DNA of 64,000 nt from Rhizaria sp. SCN 62-66 (lineage: Eukaryota; Rhizaria, unplaced), in contig MEDY01000205.1 in the NCBI GenBank assembly GCA_001724265.1, positions 1 through 64,000 on the forward strand, written 5' to 3'. Within the stretch, counting starts at the first letter, position 1. The number at the start of each line of letters is the position of its first letter. Positions 11,801 through 20,708 of this stretch are shown here, in pieces. Both the position numbers and the translations under genes were made by a program. Under the pieces are notes generated by a model. It did not search any database. It was given only the letters and a program-made list of their open reading frames with translations, and was not told where the DNA came from.

Positions 11801-14800
11801 GGATCGAGGTCATCCCGGTGGAGCAGTAGAGACTGCCGCCGAAGAGATAGAGAACCTCGTCGCCGCCGTCGGCGGAGAACGCAAGCGACGCGCCCACGCG
11901 CGGACCCGGGTTGTAAAGGGCGCCGAACTCACCGGGCGCGCCAAAAATGGGCATGTATTCGCCACTAGGCAAGTCAGGGTAACCCGACATCAGCGCCCAT
12001 TGCAGCGAAGACGGTGTGTTGTCGTTGAGAACGCACCACAAGTCGGTGTTGATGCCGTCGCCGCGGCCCGGGTAGTTGACCTGCTCGCCGGAGTAGATGC
12101 ACGCGCGCGTGGCGGAAGCGGCGCGGCCAAAGTGCTGGCGCGAACCGGGGTGGTTGTTGGCACTGAAATTGCCGTGGCCAGTGTGGAGAGCGGAGTAGGC
12201 GCCGGAAACGGGGAAATCACTGAGCAAATGGTTCGGACCTGCCGTCTGCCACGTCTTGTTCGCGACAGCAAAGGCCCAGATACCGGGCGGCGCGACGAAG
12301 CTTTCCATGTAGACGTACAGAGTCTCGCCGTCGACCGAAAACCACGCCAGTGCGTCGTGTGACGGCGGCGGCTGCGCCGCGGTGAAGTACTTGGGGCCGT
12401 CAAGAGTGGGCACCATGCCCGAGTCAAAGTGGATAAAATCCGTGACACCGGACAACGTCTCGATTTCGCGGTAGTTTTGCAGTGCGAACGACACCGAAGA
12501 GAGCCTCGAGTAGACTGTGCTCGACGCCATAGCGCCGTCGACCGCGATGCCGCCGTACGTCCACACGCGTCCGTCGGCAGGATGCACGGCCACCGCGCTG
12601 AACGGCAGCTGCACATGCGTCAAGAAGGTATCCGAGATGCCCGTGGCGTGTGCGGGGGTCAGAACGCGGCGGCGCTCAGTCTCGCCAGCGCCGCTGCAGG
12701 TCCCGCCCGTGCGGTAAGGCTTGCAAGAGCAGTAGTAGCCGCCGGCGCCCGGCACGCACGTGCCCGTCGTGGCGTTGCAGCTGGAGGTCGTCGGGCACAT
12801 GTTGCCTTGGGTCTCGAACAACGCGCCGTTGTGTGCGCCCGGGTACGCGAAGTACTGTGTGTACAGCGACGAACCGGGGATAGGAGTGATTTCGAGCTCG
12901 GTGTGCATAATACGCGGGGACGTGCCGACGCAGGTCGCGGCCTGGGGCGCAGTGCTGTCAGTGCAGATGGAAACCAGGTCAACCGACCACAAGTCGTCGA
13001 GGCCCAGGTAGCGGTTATACTCGAAAAGCGCGGTGGCCTCCCCGGTGGCGACGGCGGACATGGACCGGATGTCGTCGGCCCACGTCGGGTGCAGCGAGTA
13101 GCCGCCGTGGATGAAGAGCGTCGCCACAAGCGCTTTGCTGTCGACCGCGACGTCCGTCGTGGTAGGGATCGCCAGCACGGGCTGCAGACGCGCGCCCAGC
13201 CAGTGCCCCGGGTTGGAGGCCAGCAGCGCGCGCGACGCATTATTGCTCAGCGGCAGTGCGGTGCGCGCGAGGGGCGTGGCGAAACCATACACCAACTTCC
13301 AAAAGGCGGTGGAGCGTTCAAACACCCAGAGGTCGTCGAGCTGCGGCGAGCCGAAGATGTCGCGCGACACTGGCGGCAGAGTCTGCAGCGACGCCGGCAT
13401 CCGCGAGCGCAGCAAAAGCACGGGCCGTTGCTGGTACCGCAGCCAGGGGCCAACGACGTCGGTGTTCGCAACGGGGACGCCACCGCGGATGTAAGATAAG
13501 CTGGTGTTCGCGTCCTGTGCTTCCATGTCGACGGCAAACTGTTGGAATGTGTTGAGATCGGGGGAAAAGAACGTGAAGAGGTACTCGATGTGAAGAAACA
13601 GCAGCAGGTTACGGGTCCCCACGACGGGCGTTGCCGCGGGCAGTCCGTTGTCACGCGTGGCAGAACTGAGCGAGAGGAAGGAGTCCGTCTCCCAAACGTT
13701 GGGATTGAACGTCACAGCGTTGCCGTGAGCGCGCGCTGCGACGGCCATGGTTTCGAGCCACGCAGGGGTGTGTTTCGCTTCGTTAATCTCGCTGAAGTCA
13801 ACAAACTGGAGCAGTGCGTGGACACGGAAGCTCGCGGACTCGTACCATTCGGGGACAGCGCTGTAGCGAGAGAGCTTTAGCAGCACTTCAAGCGAGTTGA
13901 GAGGCGCGTTAAAGTCAATCCCGGCGGTCGTGAGCTCAGCTTCTGTGTACACAAAGGCGTGCAGACCGACAGCATTTTGCTCTGTGGGCGCGTTAAAGCG
14001 TCCGACAATCGGCAACGTGAAAGGAGCGAGTGCAACAGTCTGCGCCAGCGACAGCGATTCGGGGCGCAGCCCTGCGCGCGTGATGTAGTAACCGGCAGCG
14101 TGTCCGCGTCCGCCGAAAACGACGATGTCTCCGTTGGGCGCGACGTTCATCGCGTGGAAAACGCGGCCACCGGGGTGCTCAAGCGCCGCATCCTGCGACA
14201 GTGCGATGCGGGGGATACCGCGGCCGTTGGCGGCGCCTCGGACCGCCGGAGAGTCGATCCATGTCCAACTCAAGATGCCGTTTTGGATCTCCAGACGCCA
14301 GAGGCCGCCGTGCAGGGACGAGTCGAGCCTGCGGTCGGCGGCGTTGGAAATGTAGGGAATATCGCCGTCAACGGCCGCGGGCGGCAGGCGTGCACCGCCG
14401 AAAACGATAGCCTTGAAGATACCTGCCTGATGGTTGTAGAGCTCGATGGACATTGCAGCGTAGGCCATAGCGCCGGGCCCGTTGTGCGATTCGCGCCCCA
14501 CCGACGGGATTGCAAACTCCGGCGCAGTGGCGATCGTATAACCCACGGATTCGTTGGTACGCAGGTACAAATCGACGCTATCCCCGGAAATACGGATATC
14601 ATACACGTGGTCCATCTCAAAATACGCGTTGCGCCCCGTATGCTGCATCTTTGTGGGCATCACCAGACCGCCAAACAGCACCAGTTGGTTGTCATACGCG
14701 GCGAGACTCGCGCCCGCCATAGGCGGGAACGGAGTCAGCGCGCCGCCAGTTGCGGGCCGGACCTTAGCATAAGTCACCCCGTGGTGCCAGGCCCACTGGC

Positions 14801-16901
14801 GCGTCTCAAGCGAAAAGCTCCACAAGTCGTTGAAAAAGGCCTGGAGCTCGGCGATTGCCTTCCGCTCAGAGAGAGGCATTGTCGCGCCGCCCGCGAGCCA
14901 GAGGAGGCGCGTGACGGGGTCGTACGCCAGCGCCGCGGAGTGGCGGGCCGCGGGACGCAGCATGGGGTAGCGCTGTCCGATCGCGAGGCCGCTTTCCTCG
15001 TTGTTCGGCAGCCCGGCGGGGAGGTTCTCCAAACCGGGGTCGCCGTGCAGCAGCGTCGTGGTGTTGCCGACGACGTCAAACATCCACAGATCGGACAGCA
15101 ACGGCGGGATGTCGGCCGGGGACGTGTCTGGCGTGACGGCCATTCCGCCGAACCAGAACACGAGCTGCCCCGAGGTCACCGGGCTGACCCCGCCTATCAC
15201 GGGCGCCGCGGCGGGGGACGTGGCGATCGCGTGCAGAGTGCGGGGGCGCACGCGCGGGGCGGGCGTGGCGGGCGAAGAGTCCAGCGCCATGAAGGGCTGC
15301 AGTGTGTGTGACGCCAGCCGAGGCGGGACAGAGTTCTTGTCTTCCGGGGTGATGGTAAAGGACCGCTGCGCGGCGAATTTGCCCTGCCAGTTGAACGTGG
15401 TGGCCGCGATGGGGCGCGCCCTCGAGACCGGGGGCAGCAGGGAAGGAGAGACGGACGGCGTCCCCACTGCGGGCGCGATCAAATCAACGTCAGTTTCGAA
15501 GAAACCGTCCGCGTTGACTGTAATCCCAGAGGGCGGGCTCGGGAGATAGATCATAAGCCGCGCGCGTGCGTATTGATTCGGCAGCTGCGTGCCATGTAGC
15601 GAGAGCGTTTCACCGCGGAAAACGCACTGGCCGGTGGTGAAAAGCGAGTCGAGTGGGGCCGCGCCGTCCCAGGTGACCGTGAGCGCCTGGGGCTCGGTGG
15701 CCGTGGGCACGGCCTTGATGGCGCAGTACGAGCCGGGGTTGCCGCGGTAAAACAAGCCGTTGCTGTCCGTCAGTGAGAGTGTGAGAAGTGACGGAGTATT
15801 GCCACGTACGCCGAACTTCGTGCCTGTCCAGGACACGTTGCCGGCGACCGTGGGCGTGATGGTCTCATTGAGCATGCTCTCGATCACTGTGCGGACGGGG
15901 TCTGCGATTCGCGTGCCTGTGGCGAGCGTCAAGGCGAACGAGAACGCCCTTTCTGTCATCGAAGTGGTCTCGGTGACGGCGCGCCAAGGCGTCTCGCAGG
16001 TGATCATGGCGCCAATGCCTGGTACGGCGTCGGTGGGGGCGGCAAAGTTCATGACGAGCAGTGTGCCATTAGAGCTCCCGTCACGGGTGAGGACCACCTC
16101 CAAACCGCTGTCCAGCGTGAGAGAACACGTGGGAGTTCCGCTGAAGAGGAAGAATGGGTTCGTGTCGATCATCAGCAAAGGCTGGGCGTTGCCGGGGACG
16201 CCGAGCCAGCTGGAGAAGGTGAATCGCATCGACATGGTCGTCGAGGCCTTGCGCTGGTACCGGTCAGCGTAACGGAAAATGCCGCCGTGCGGGAAATCGA
16301 TCGTCGCGTTGGCGGGGGTGAAGGCCGGGCTGCTGATGTTCAAGACGGTGGCGTTGGGCCATGTCAGCCGCGCGGCGAGCCCGCCGACGGACATTGCCGA
16401 TGTGAACGGCGAGACGACGGCAGAGCAAACCAAAGTGACAGGTGCAATCCAGACTCCGCTGTATCGCAAGGTGACGACTTCAGCGTCTGTGGTGGGGGTG
16501 CCGATGATGGTGGAGACGGGCGCGGAGGAGGAGATGCATGCACAGCGCTGGAGTGTGGATGGGATGATAGACGGCACAGCACTTTCATTGTCGACGTGGA
16601 AGATCTCGAGCTTTATCTCGTCATGTTGAGCCGCGTTGAGACCAGAGATGGCGAGCTGGATTTCGATGAAGGAGAGACGCTTCGGGAACTCAGTGGTCAC
16701 GGTGAGATCGTACGCGGCGGAAACACCGTTGCATGCAACTGTGAGAAGCAGGAATGCGGCTGAAAGTGCGAGACTCAGAAGCGAACCAACACGATGCCCC
16801 TTTTGCCGCTGATGTTGACGCCACTGCTGCCAGTCCTGCTGCTGCTGCTGCTGCTGCTGGGGCTGGTAAGCGCCCAGGCGTGGCGGCGACGACGAAAACA
16901 T
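2814..16901 (-). CDS. Giant Kelch/EGF/REJ/GPS multi-pass receptor, polycystin-1-like
   Basis: A single uninterrupted exon of 4,695 codons ending in TAA. I chose the ATG at 16901 because it is followed by a poly-Gln stretch and a hydrophobic signal sequence (SLLSLALSAAFLLLTVA). The frame continues upstream but looks non-coding there. The ectodomain has many Kelch-type repeats (LVFWFGG...DLWMFD, LYLFGGS, VYLYGGM; about residues 570-2600). It has EGF-like Cys clusters near 1370-1395 and 1910-1960 (CRCPAGYFGQHCE). REJ/PKD-like beta domains follow at about 2890-3460. A GPS autoproteolysis motif (CQCTHLT) lies near residue 3921. About five membrane segments follow (about 3961-3980, 4067-4087, 4099-4122, 4232-4262 and 4287-4309). 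The HLWLSVL...MINALFFG segment resembles the polycystin-1 family. There is no PLAT domain after TM1 and no channel module. The cytosolic tail of nearly 400 residues is Pro/Ala-rich. It is probably a surface receptor or adhesion protein. The ligand is unknown. Confidence 0.9.
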   Translation of the reverse strand: MFSSSPPRLGAYQPQQQQQQQQDWQQWRQHQRQKGHRVGSLLSLALSAAFLLLTVACNGVSAAYDLTVTTEFPKRLSFIEIQLAISGLNAAQHDEIKLEIFHVDNESAVPSIIPSTLQRCACISSSAPVSTIIGTPTTDAEVVTLRYSGVWIAPVTLVCSAVVSPFTSAMSVGGLAARLTWPNATVLNISSPAFTPANATIDFPHGGIFRYADRYQRKASTTMSMRFTFSSWLGVPGNAQPLLMIDTNPFFLFSGTPTCSLTLDSGLEVVLTRDGSSNGTLLVMNFAAPTDAVPGIGAMITCETPWRAVTETTSMTERAFSFALTLATGTRIADPVRTVIESMLNETITPTVAGNVSWTGTKFGVRGNTPSLLTLSLTDSNGLFYRGNPGSYCAIKAVPTATEPQALTVTWDGAAPLDSLFTTGQCVFRGETLSLHGTQLPNQYARARLMIYLPSPPSGITVNADGFFETDVDLIAPAVGTPSVSPSLLPPVSRARPIAATTFNWQGKFAAQRSFTITPEDKNSVPPRLASHTLQPFMALDSSPATPAPRVRPRTLHAIATSPAAAPVIGGVSPVTSGQLVFWFGGMAVTPDTSPADIPPLLSDLWMFDVVGNTTTLLHGDPGLENLPAGLPNNEESGLAIGQRYPMLRPAARHSAALAYDPVTRLLWLAGGATMPLSERKAIAELQAFFNDLWSFSLETRQWAWHHGVTYAKVRPATGGALTPFPPMAGASLAAYDNQLVLFGGLVMPTKMQHTGRNAYFEMDHVYDIRISGDSVDLYLRTNESVGYTIATAPEFAIPSVGRESHNGPGAMAYAAMSIELYNHQAGIFKAIVFGGARLPPAAVDGDIPYISNAADRRLDSSLHGGLWRLEIQNGILSWTWIDSPAVRGAANGRGIPRIALSQDAALEHPGGRVFHAMNVAPNGDIVVFGGRGHAAGYYITRAGLRPESLSLAQTVALAPFTLPIVGRFNAPTEQNAVGLHAFVYTEAELTTAGIDFNAPLNSLEVLLKLSRYSAVPEWYESASFRVHALLQFVDFSEINEAKHTPAWLETMAVAARAHGNAVTFNPNVWETDSFLSLSSATRDNGLPAATPVVGTRNLLLFLHIEYLFTFFSPDLNTFQQFAVDMEAQDANTSLSYIRGGVPVANTDVVGPWLRYQQRPVLLLRSRMPASLQTLPPVSRDIFGSPQLDDLWVFERSTAFWKLVYGFATPLARTALPLSNNASRALLASNPGHWLGARLQPVLAIPTTTDVAVDSKALVATLFIHGGYSLHPTWADDIRSMSAVATGEATALFEYNRYLGLDDLWSVDLVSICTDSTAPQAATCVGTSPRIMHTELEITPIPGSSLYTQYFAYPGAHNGALFETQGNMCPTTSSCNATTGTCVPGAGGYYCSCKPYRTGGTCSGAGETERRRVLTPAHATGISDTFLTHVQLPFSAVAVHPADGRVWTYGGIAVDGAMASSTVYSRLSSVSFALQNYREIETLSGVTDFIHFDSGMVPTLDGPKYFTAAQPPPSHDALAWFSVDGETLYVYMESFVAPPGIWAFAVANKTWQTAGPNHLLSDFPVSGAYSALHTGHGNFSANNHPGSRQHFGRAASATRACIYSGEQVNYPGRGDGINTDLWCVLNDNTPSSLQWALMSGYPDLPSGEYMPIFGAPGEFGALYNPGPRVGASLAFSADGGDEVLYLFGGSLYCSTGMTSIPRPAYMADLWVFDFFRNQWAYLSGPTTWATTVSAHRADRRETAGAPSRLQWPGARAAASMAAAADGLLYISDGVGLREDGLSAPLQSTFAVFARQLHDIFWQSNDYQWAPEHEEGTAVAAWIWIDELNNTREPAAFSWSNFVRSPILGGQMTFIPSSLASRDTGYARPASLMVRTTGLRQLSEPPMATEIYPFAATQSYTVHDMPISLGTDSCRNNPCANGGTCQLCRDLVNNCTGALDAGQGASFYACRCPAGYFGQHCELTRYTYAPPSAIRGIPCRNGALPNNVSISAPCACQTDATDPLCSPLRAAAIVQSNGSSILTASRIHTANAVAHGLSSIAAGMLGFPQNDTVLFGGGGAESINRHFLAGTIAAVSYATRAAVIVHQPPNGADSTSVFTGTAVSIGSYYGAALVFAPTVDRLFLHGGIYYTGELMMARDVYDRLWRLWPSQQSVAPQPEILTPAPARTTARIPPTLVGSVDVDNMTGHARRSDGVYPTGSPGARAFHSMAAITISGVEYVYLYGGMKPSVDGLQYLADIWRFRTRDSGSITWEYIGCAVTVPNFISLSSPLNTTKSLKDFCPSARARTQMLTVGTELWVIGGVGAAGALDDIWVFNAEFETWTLRAGSSVKSTGTVTAPNFATLPYTMGSRYGHSCDVLPTAGSAIVCYGGLTAQGASVDLFRRITPVMLSRSVYYPSAGALDVLPPFYPHDTDKAWLATEVPRELLTSVGLEDGLQLRSLTLYFALPVDAYFGAMFRVNARLAFVSDWVNDLYSVAATASTSMDTTPTSWATDGTTLTLTFSGTFAVMDAPHVSLVVIIETVPIAGSFNREREHLAWASPSENVANDQFVAFTSIRSRNTLVGGTNGKVWQTDLRPQLRFSVLPDASADGVAAANDMFSINTTTFGIAQLAGASTATSASLAGAKLAYGAGNSIARGDPVIESLEANRAVEWQGALLDLEAEDATESQFAMQMTPSALVGHLFAVLPTGAGLPQRYMTMGGYWTLEAPLDASDDWNGHHLLLNRNFPFSGGTDAFTVANKYLFYGGARGKYTAPAPPAQPFPMPTIARFTPSMSSVELLFEAPTQQPRSTTPASEANCNIVLSGFSNHSPGSGVQCAWSTPSTFTIMLGASFTVRAGDEVIIKGGVIRTGSTLAENATALYLPETHMIVMLPDTMTTPVPVVTGPARLGVCDALSLSSVASANSGGLAFAHTWHSDGDDFALQDYITRTYGLRDDGKPFLSDSSPYYIPTLSVPLGEDLNDILPPGGTVKFTLELQSWYGQTATTSITVSRAYSELPQIAIAGSKTLSVVPTRNVLVNALISRVSLCEGATVGTNISYIWTQVGETGVEFVGNLASLRVRAYAMPPRVAPYVFRVNVTDVTGNTPYTNSDEVSITVTASALRAVISGGGKVHSASKELVLSAALSRDPDVNPAGGTSQYDGLTYLWSCVDASNAAQPCFANGTFTNLSSVEVRFASSFLESADVLTTVMLFSVTVSKGSERAPVTVSARVDLTIDDPEYSVAVSSPGRSQILQQNPIVMTAVVARLSAGDPAATERYRPRVLWSCDTRNANLNEAGLILFQAASPASDGSGGLVYTLALSGEKLVPGVAYTFRLSLFPNNGTVLPTQAEIQDLPVAALPGELVSSYASFSINSPPRSGSCAPVFAANVTEARSNVPFTLRCSGWEDDVEDLPLTYHWYAESKRVLRGAVKSNWVEIGMALPQPSLEATLRAGHAVDGYARAIEVYITDIWGAQTRVEVEVPFEAPASADPAEGEITTGAVPKLFSTLAADGATAEDIEALFATLTDAVTVSDIAAVSQSTLRITDALEDAAVSVTAAGKTAFRARLLEAIRGVAEMLTISQDARRAAAALVDSEGSSAETEQDHNQFSQNAGYSEVAIELLTQLCADGTQLDRATRTQALHTLVVQTSSLASRDAFLGMSTATADSALVATQVVIDAFAAELAALNHNTSLPVAGSAASNTTEGAELLALKQEAAGVVNAIAQQMNVLAMGSLAQQAVGQAATSLVFGGISVVSQAIATLHAPDAIEARMPTESEGEPVTARVTLPPSLQHLNASALQVVMAMVEDSALFHLAGMATESYLNGSQSSPLLAFTVFNRTLANVTDVAVGDGVTVPVQEHISFNLGGSGAYYDAGRPFAMLAAAEDEYFTLEVPHAKPTWPDVSFTCEWWDANANGVGGKWSTKGCKLVSVSSTNTTTTCQCTHLTLFRVRLDLNHFLPKFNTLDVNDFKNLTWSNIKAHPLPLITCGVWFVAYLFFAFVAAMIDRRMDARALRHYHGEWSDPQRKQWDAVTGDTSASLPSTARRNPDHGVEKMAFMERWIDLLRHLLKHDHLWLSVLIRYDTNAFSSVGRVTAGFVLVLTGYMINALFFGSADGSVSFSTIVTSVISAAILIPVGILISLLFGRSQQGRLKSAIYGYAEHVAQLQYTNRISEPQYATRNEHRMKRNPVISDEDERVLLHSIAQAGGWTHGPGNALIPENARGVRDERELRNQLRLLVHIDYDLFMVWFRESWSFPLGVRLFGFVLLWIYVIVLVLLILVYGVQLDMKKNDNTKQWLQASAISNVLEIFIFKPISICVKAFVLIILSHCFCGGKPKGPASKSTPDDNLTVYSAIEMFAGSGAGRGHKHVAADLALDTVHTGGAGNGNNNDNDGAVAVRVASGPHGPYGPHSSSGSGDPYSSNDSFTGSPFGATALQGSSSGWNALPANSPANSPAAVEMEMTPIGRSAATAYQAATAYQAVGSAPSSPAQPVAPRLPAVPSAPYPAPYTVGNGTEDDHYYGGDTADYAPVAPPAPSSAVVMPPPPPVPSAPAAPAPDAPVYASPSPAPSPAPSPTQDTYATHTGPPVPAPPPPLPPLASTSARTSAAPPPIPPAHAYNTQPPQQYGSAAGAHTATHDPSRAPAIPALPAPTGGVPIMGTRSALAYQEREASASVAGRSNNNNNNSNNGNGEQSGAQTSLRAPMPLPSHIKPEYHRQE

Positions 16902-17592
16902 CGAGCCGGAAAAGACTAGAGAGCGAGTGGTCTCGTCTGCTCTGCGCTTCAGGGTTGACGTTGACGGCCAAGTAAAAATGACTTCAGGGGAGTGAGAGGA
17001 AAGGGGTACTTCACCCGCTGGAGGTGTGTAGATAACAAAAAAGAAGATATGGGTGCAGTATGAGCTAGGTGACGGAGTGTACACGCTTTGTAATATGGCT
17101 TCGAAACGAAAACATGGGATTGTGGTCAAAGAAAATGTTGATGGAAAGAATTGCCTGTCATGCCGAAGCGAGGTTAGACTGACATTCACGTATAGCTCAA
17201 AAAGGAGCGAGTGGTCGCTAAGCTCGGCGCGTGCAGTCATAAATCGTGAATATCACCTAAACGACAATACCAAACACATAATATTTTGTCCGCTCACGAT
17301 GCAGGACGCGGGGAACACTCACTCGAAAACGCCGCCCCTCCTTGTCGGTGAGCGTACGTCGCGGTTTGCGGCGCGCTGGTCGAAAAAAAAAGATGGCGCT
17401 CAAAAAAGTGACCGTGACGTGAGACTTTAATTTCCGCCCGGATCGTGAGAGAGAGAGGAGCCCCAAAGGAGGACCAAGCTGAGGCTATTTCGGAACTTAT
17501 GTTGCTTCATTCGCATTGCTGCTTTTTTGTCTGGATAGTATCTCATGTTTTATTTTTATTTTGTTTGTTCCCTTTCTCTCCCTGACGGTTAG
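16902..17592. promoter_or_regulatory. Divergent promoter region
   Basis: 691 bp separate the start codons of the giant receptor (leftward) and the GPI-anchored protein (rightward). Frames are open in part but lack coding character. A TTAG immediately before the ATG at 17593 could be the acceptor of a 5' UTR intron. I see no clear TATA box. Confidence 0.5.
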
Positions 17593-19467
17593 ATGAGTGT
17601 TGTCCGGGCTCTTTTGGTCGTGGCCCTCGCTCTGGGTAGCAGTGTGTCGGCGCTCTCTATGGAGCGCCTCAGCGTCCTGGCTCAGCCCAGTCTGCAGCCC
17701 TCGGCGCTGCTCGAGCTCGGCTCTTTGCTCGCTAACGCTACCGCGGCCACTGCGAACGCGTCTTCGGCGCCCAACAACGGCACCAAGCCCGCCGACAACT
17801 CGACCGCTCCTCCCCCAGCCCAGAATGGCACTGCTGCTCCCCCGGCGCCCGCCAACGGCACCGCTCCTGTGCCTCCCGCGACCAACGGCACCGCCCCCGT
17901 GCCCCCCGCGGCCGTCAACTCCACCGCGCCCACTCCTGGCAACAGCACCAGCGGTAACACCACTGCGCCCCCCGCCCCTGCTGGCAATGGCACCGCGCCT
18001 CCCCCCGCTCCCGCGAACGGCACAGCGCCCGGCCCCGCCGGCAACGCCACCGCGCCCCACGGCAACGCCACCGTTGCTCCCCCTCAGGGCAACGGCACCG
18101 CCCCTGGCGGCAACGGCACCGCGCCCCACGGCAACGGCACCGCCCCCGCTGCCAACGCCACTGCCCCGGTCAACGGCACCAACAACGGCAACCTGACCGC
18201 CCCCATCGGCAACGCCACCGCGGCCGGCAACGGCACCATCGCCGGCAACAACAACACCAACAGCACTGTGCCTGTCAACACGAACCGCACGGGCTCCGAC
18301 CTCATCGCGCCTGTCAAGCCCTCTCGCGGCCCCAAGATCGACTGCCCGATGTGCCAGCTCGTCGCCGGGAAGCCCAACGTCACCGTCTCGCGCAACGCGT
18401 CGCGCATCTCGCTTGACACCTCCTCCGTGACTGTCCGCGCCGAGGCTTACCGCGGCGTGCCGCGCTTCGTGCTCGGCAACACCGCCGACAAGACCGAGTC
18501 GAAGCACGTCATGTCGCTCGAGCGCATTTTCCTCACTTCTGCTAAGACCCTCACTGGCGGCGTGCTGCCCGCTGAGCAGCGCGCGAAGGAGGTCGTGTTC
18601 AAGTCGCTCAACGGCTCCGAGCCCTACACCTGGACGGTCGGCGAGGCCACTACTGTCGCGGATAACAAGGTTGTGATGTACTCGTTCCCGCTCACCGGCG
18701 TCCCCAAGACGATCGGCACTAACACCGGTGCGATGCGCCCGACGATCATCTTCGACAACGTCTTTCTGTCGAACGAGAACGTGACCACCACCAAGTACGA
18801 CTTCAAGGTCGATAACATGAGCGATGACTACTGGAAGGGCGCCCCCAACAACACGCTCTACGAGAGCTTCGTCGCCGTCTTCCACATCCAGCGCCAGGTA
18901 TGTAAAACAACAAATATATGAGAATAACAAAATTTGTTTAAGTATCTCATGCATTTCGCGACTTTTTTCTTTTTAAATTCCACGAAGAATGTGACTTGTT
19001 TGTATTCTCACAACAATTTCCACTTTCGCTCTTTGTCTCTCTTGCTTTGCTTGCTGTAGGACCGTGTCGGCATGGAGGAGAACCCCCGCTCGGAGACCAA
19101 CCGCGTGACCTCTTTGGCGGTCAACCACACGATCCCCGCGCGCCCTGTTGTCGGCGTCGACAGCCGCGGCGAGCAGAACGTCACTCTGTCCACCGTTTCC
19201 TCCGGCGGCATCGACCTTGCGTCGATCGCCACTGCCATTACGGCCTCGGGCAACACCAAGAAGGTCGCCATGCTGCTTGGCCAGGACGTCGACGGCGCGC
19301 AGGCAGTCTATTTCTTCTACGAGCGCTTCGATAAGGCCCTTGTGCACGATCCCTACATGATCCTTAACGCCGCGTCGCTTGATAGCGCCGCTGCGGGCCT
19401 GACCCCGTCATCTTTCCTCGCCGTCGCCGTCGCCGTCGCCGCCGCCGTCGCCACCTTTGTGTTCTAA
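17593..19467 (+). CDS. Secreted GPI-anchored, N-glycosylation-sequon-rich mucin-like protein
   Basis: Two exons, 17593-18897 and 19060-19467, encode 570 residues and end in TAA. The intron is 18898-19059 (GTATGT...TAG, phase 0, after Gln). The N-terminus is a signal peptide (MSVVRALLVVALALGSSVSA). Residues about 50-240 are a Pro/Ala/Thr spacer carrying more than twenty N-x-T/S sequons, mostly NGT, NAT and NST. This predicts a densely N-glycosylated stalk. A globular Cys-containing region follows (DCPMCQLVAGKPNVTVS onward) with no family I recognise. The C-terminus ends in a hydrophobic stretch (SSFLAVAVAVAAAVATFVF) with no basic tail, typical of a GPI-attachment signal. It is probably a cell-coat protein. 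The head region contains further sequons (NVTV, NGSE, NVTT). Confidence 0.85.
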
Positions 19468-20708
19468 GCTCTGAAGCCTGTTGTGCACAAAGCGCAGAGC
19501 AAAGAGACGAGAAAATATAAAGCAGAAAATGTTATGGTGTCTTGGTTGTTGAACTTCGATCTGAGCAGGAGCTATCGCTGTTTATATGCGGAGAGGTGCG
19601 AATGACTGGACATAAGCCTTGCCGCTTTGTGTAGCAAGCGAGTCAGCTGGCTGGTCGTGATGAATGGAAAGTGGAAGGGTGTGAATTGAAGAGCATGCGA
19701 TGCTGCTGATGGTGGTGATGTGTGTAAATGCGTTTAGACACGAAAGGAGCGTATGATTGATTTGTCTCGTCTGATCTCTCTGGCGGTTTGGAGGTGTGTT
19801 TATACGTCATAGCTTCGTTTGAGCGAATTGTCGATCGAAAGAGCTGCGCTGCGCAGCGCAGTTGCCGCTTAAGCAACCTAAACGCGTTGAGTGTATATCA
19901 AATCATTCGTCTGCGTGCTCAATCGACAATAATACAAACTTATCCCCAATTATTCATGTTTTTTACGAGATTAATTGACTCTTAAAACGACTTTACAAGC
20001 TTCATTTTTAGAACATACATGATATATATATATACATACTTGCATATACTAGTACCTATACATGTAAATGTACCAAGATATACGAATATGTTTTGAGGTT
20101 GTCATGTGTTGATTTCCTGCGATATGTTATTTGCAAGCTCGAAATATATTAGCCACTTGAAAGAATGACGAAAATCAAAGACGTGGTTATATCTCAATGA
20201 AAATAATATAATTTGTCAAAATTACGATAGTATTAAAAAACTAAACGGTTTATTTATAAAATACCAATCACAGGTTCATTAGAGCACTCATATCACGGAT
20301 AAATCTTCAATTAAGTAGATTCACGTCGTCAAGTTGTTTAAACACACTCTTCCATTCCATTCATTCCTGGAAAAGCATGTCTAGCTGCCCAAAGCAAGCT
20401 AAGCTCGCTTTGACAAACAAGAAATACCTCGACAACATCTGCTTGTCCACATATACAACATAATAGTCAAAGATAAACAACAAATCAACTATCTTGTAGG
20501 TGCGCACAGTATGTTGAGTTTCAAACACAATTTTGTAACTTGAAATTGTGACTAGCAATCTATGTTTTTGTGTGGATACCATGTGTGTCTTCTATCACAA
20601 GGAAAAAATCAAACATTTCATTAATCGCGCCATCCATCCGCAAACCTTTGTGTTGTTCGTGTCTGAACAGCGACTCAAGATGCATTCAGTATCGAATGTT
20701 ATGTGTTG
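19468..20708. other. AT-rich convergent intergenic region
   Basis: 1,241 bp between two TAA stops. It contains an 18-bp perfect palindrome (CTGCGCTGCGCAGCGCAG) at 19844-19861 and an (AT)n tract around 20021-20036. No frame has coding composition, and no tRNA or other RNA gene is recognisable. Confidence 0.6.

Noticed and set aside
19468-20708. tRNA or other RNA gene in the AT-rich spacer
   Set aside because: I found no T-loop consensus or cloverleaf by eye here or in the other spacers, and no suppressor tRNA for UAG is visible in this window.
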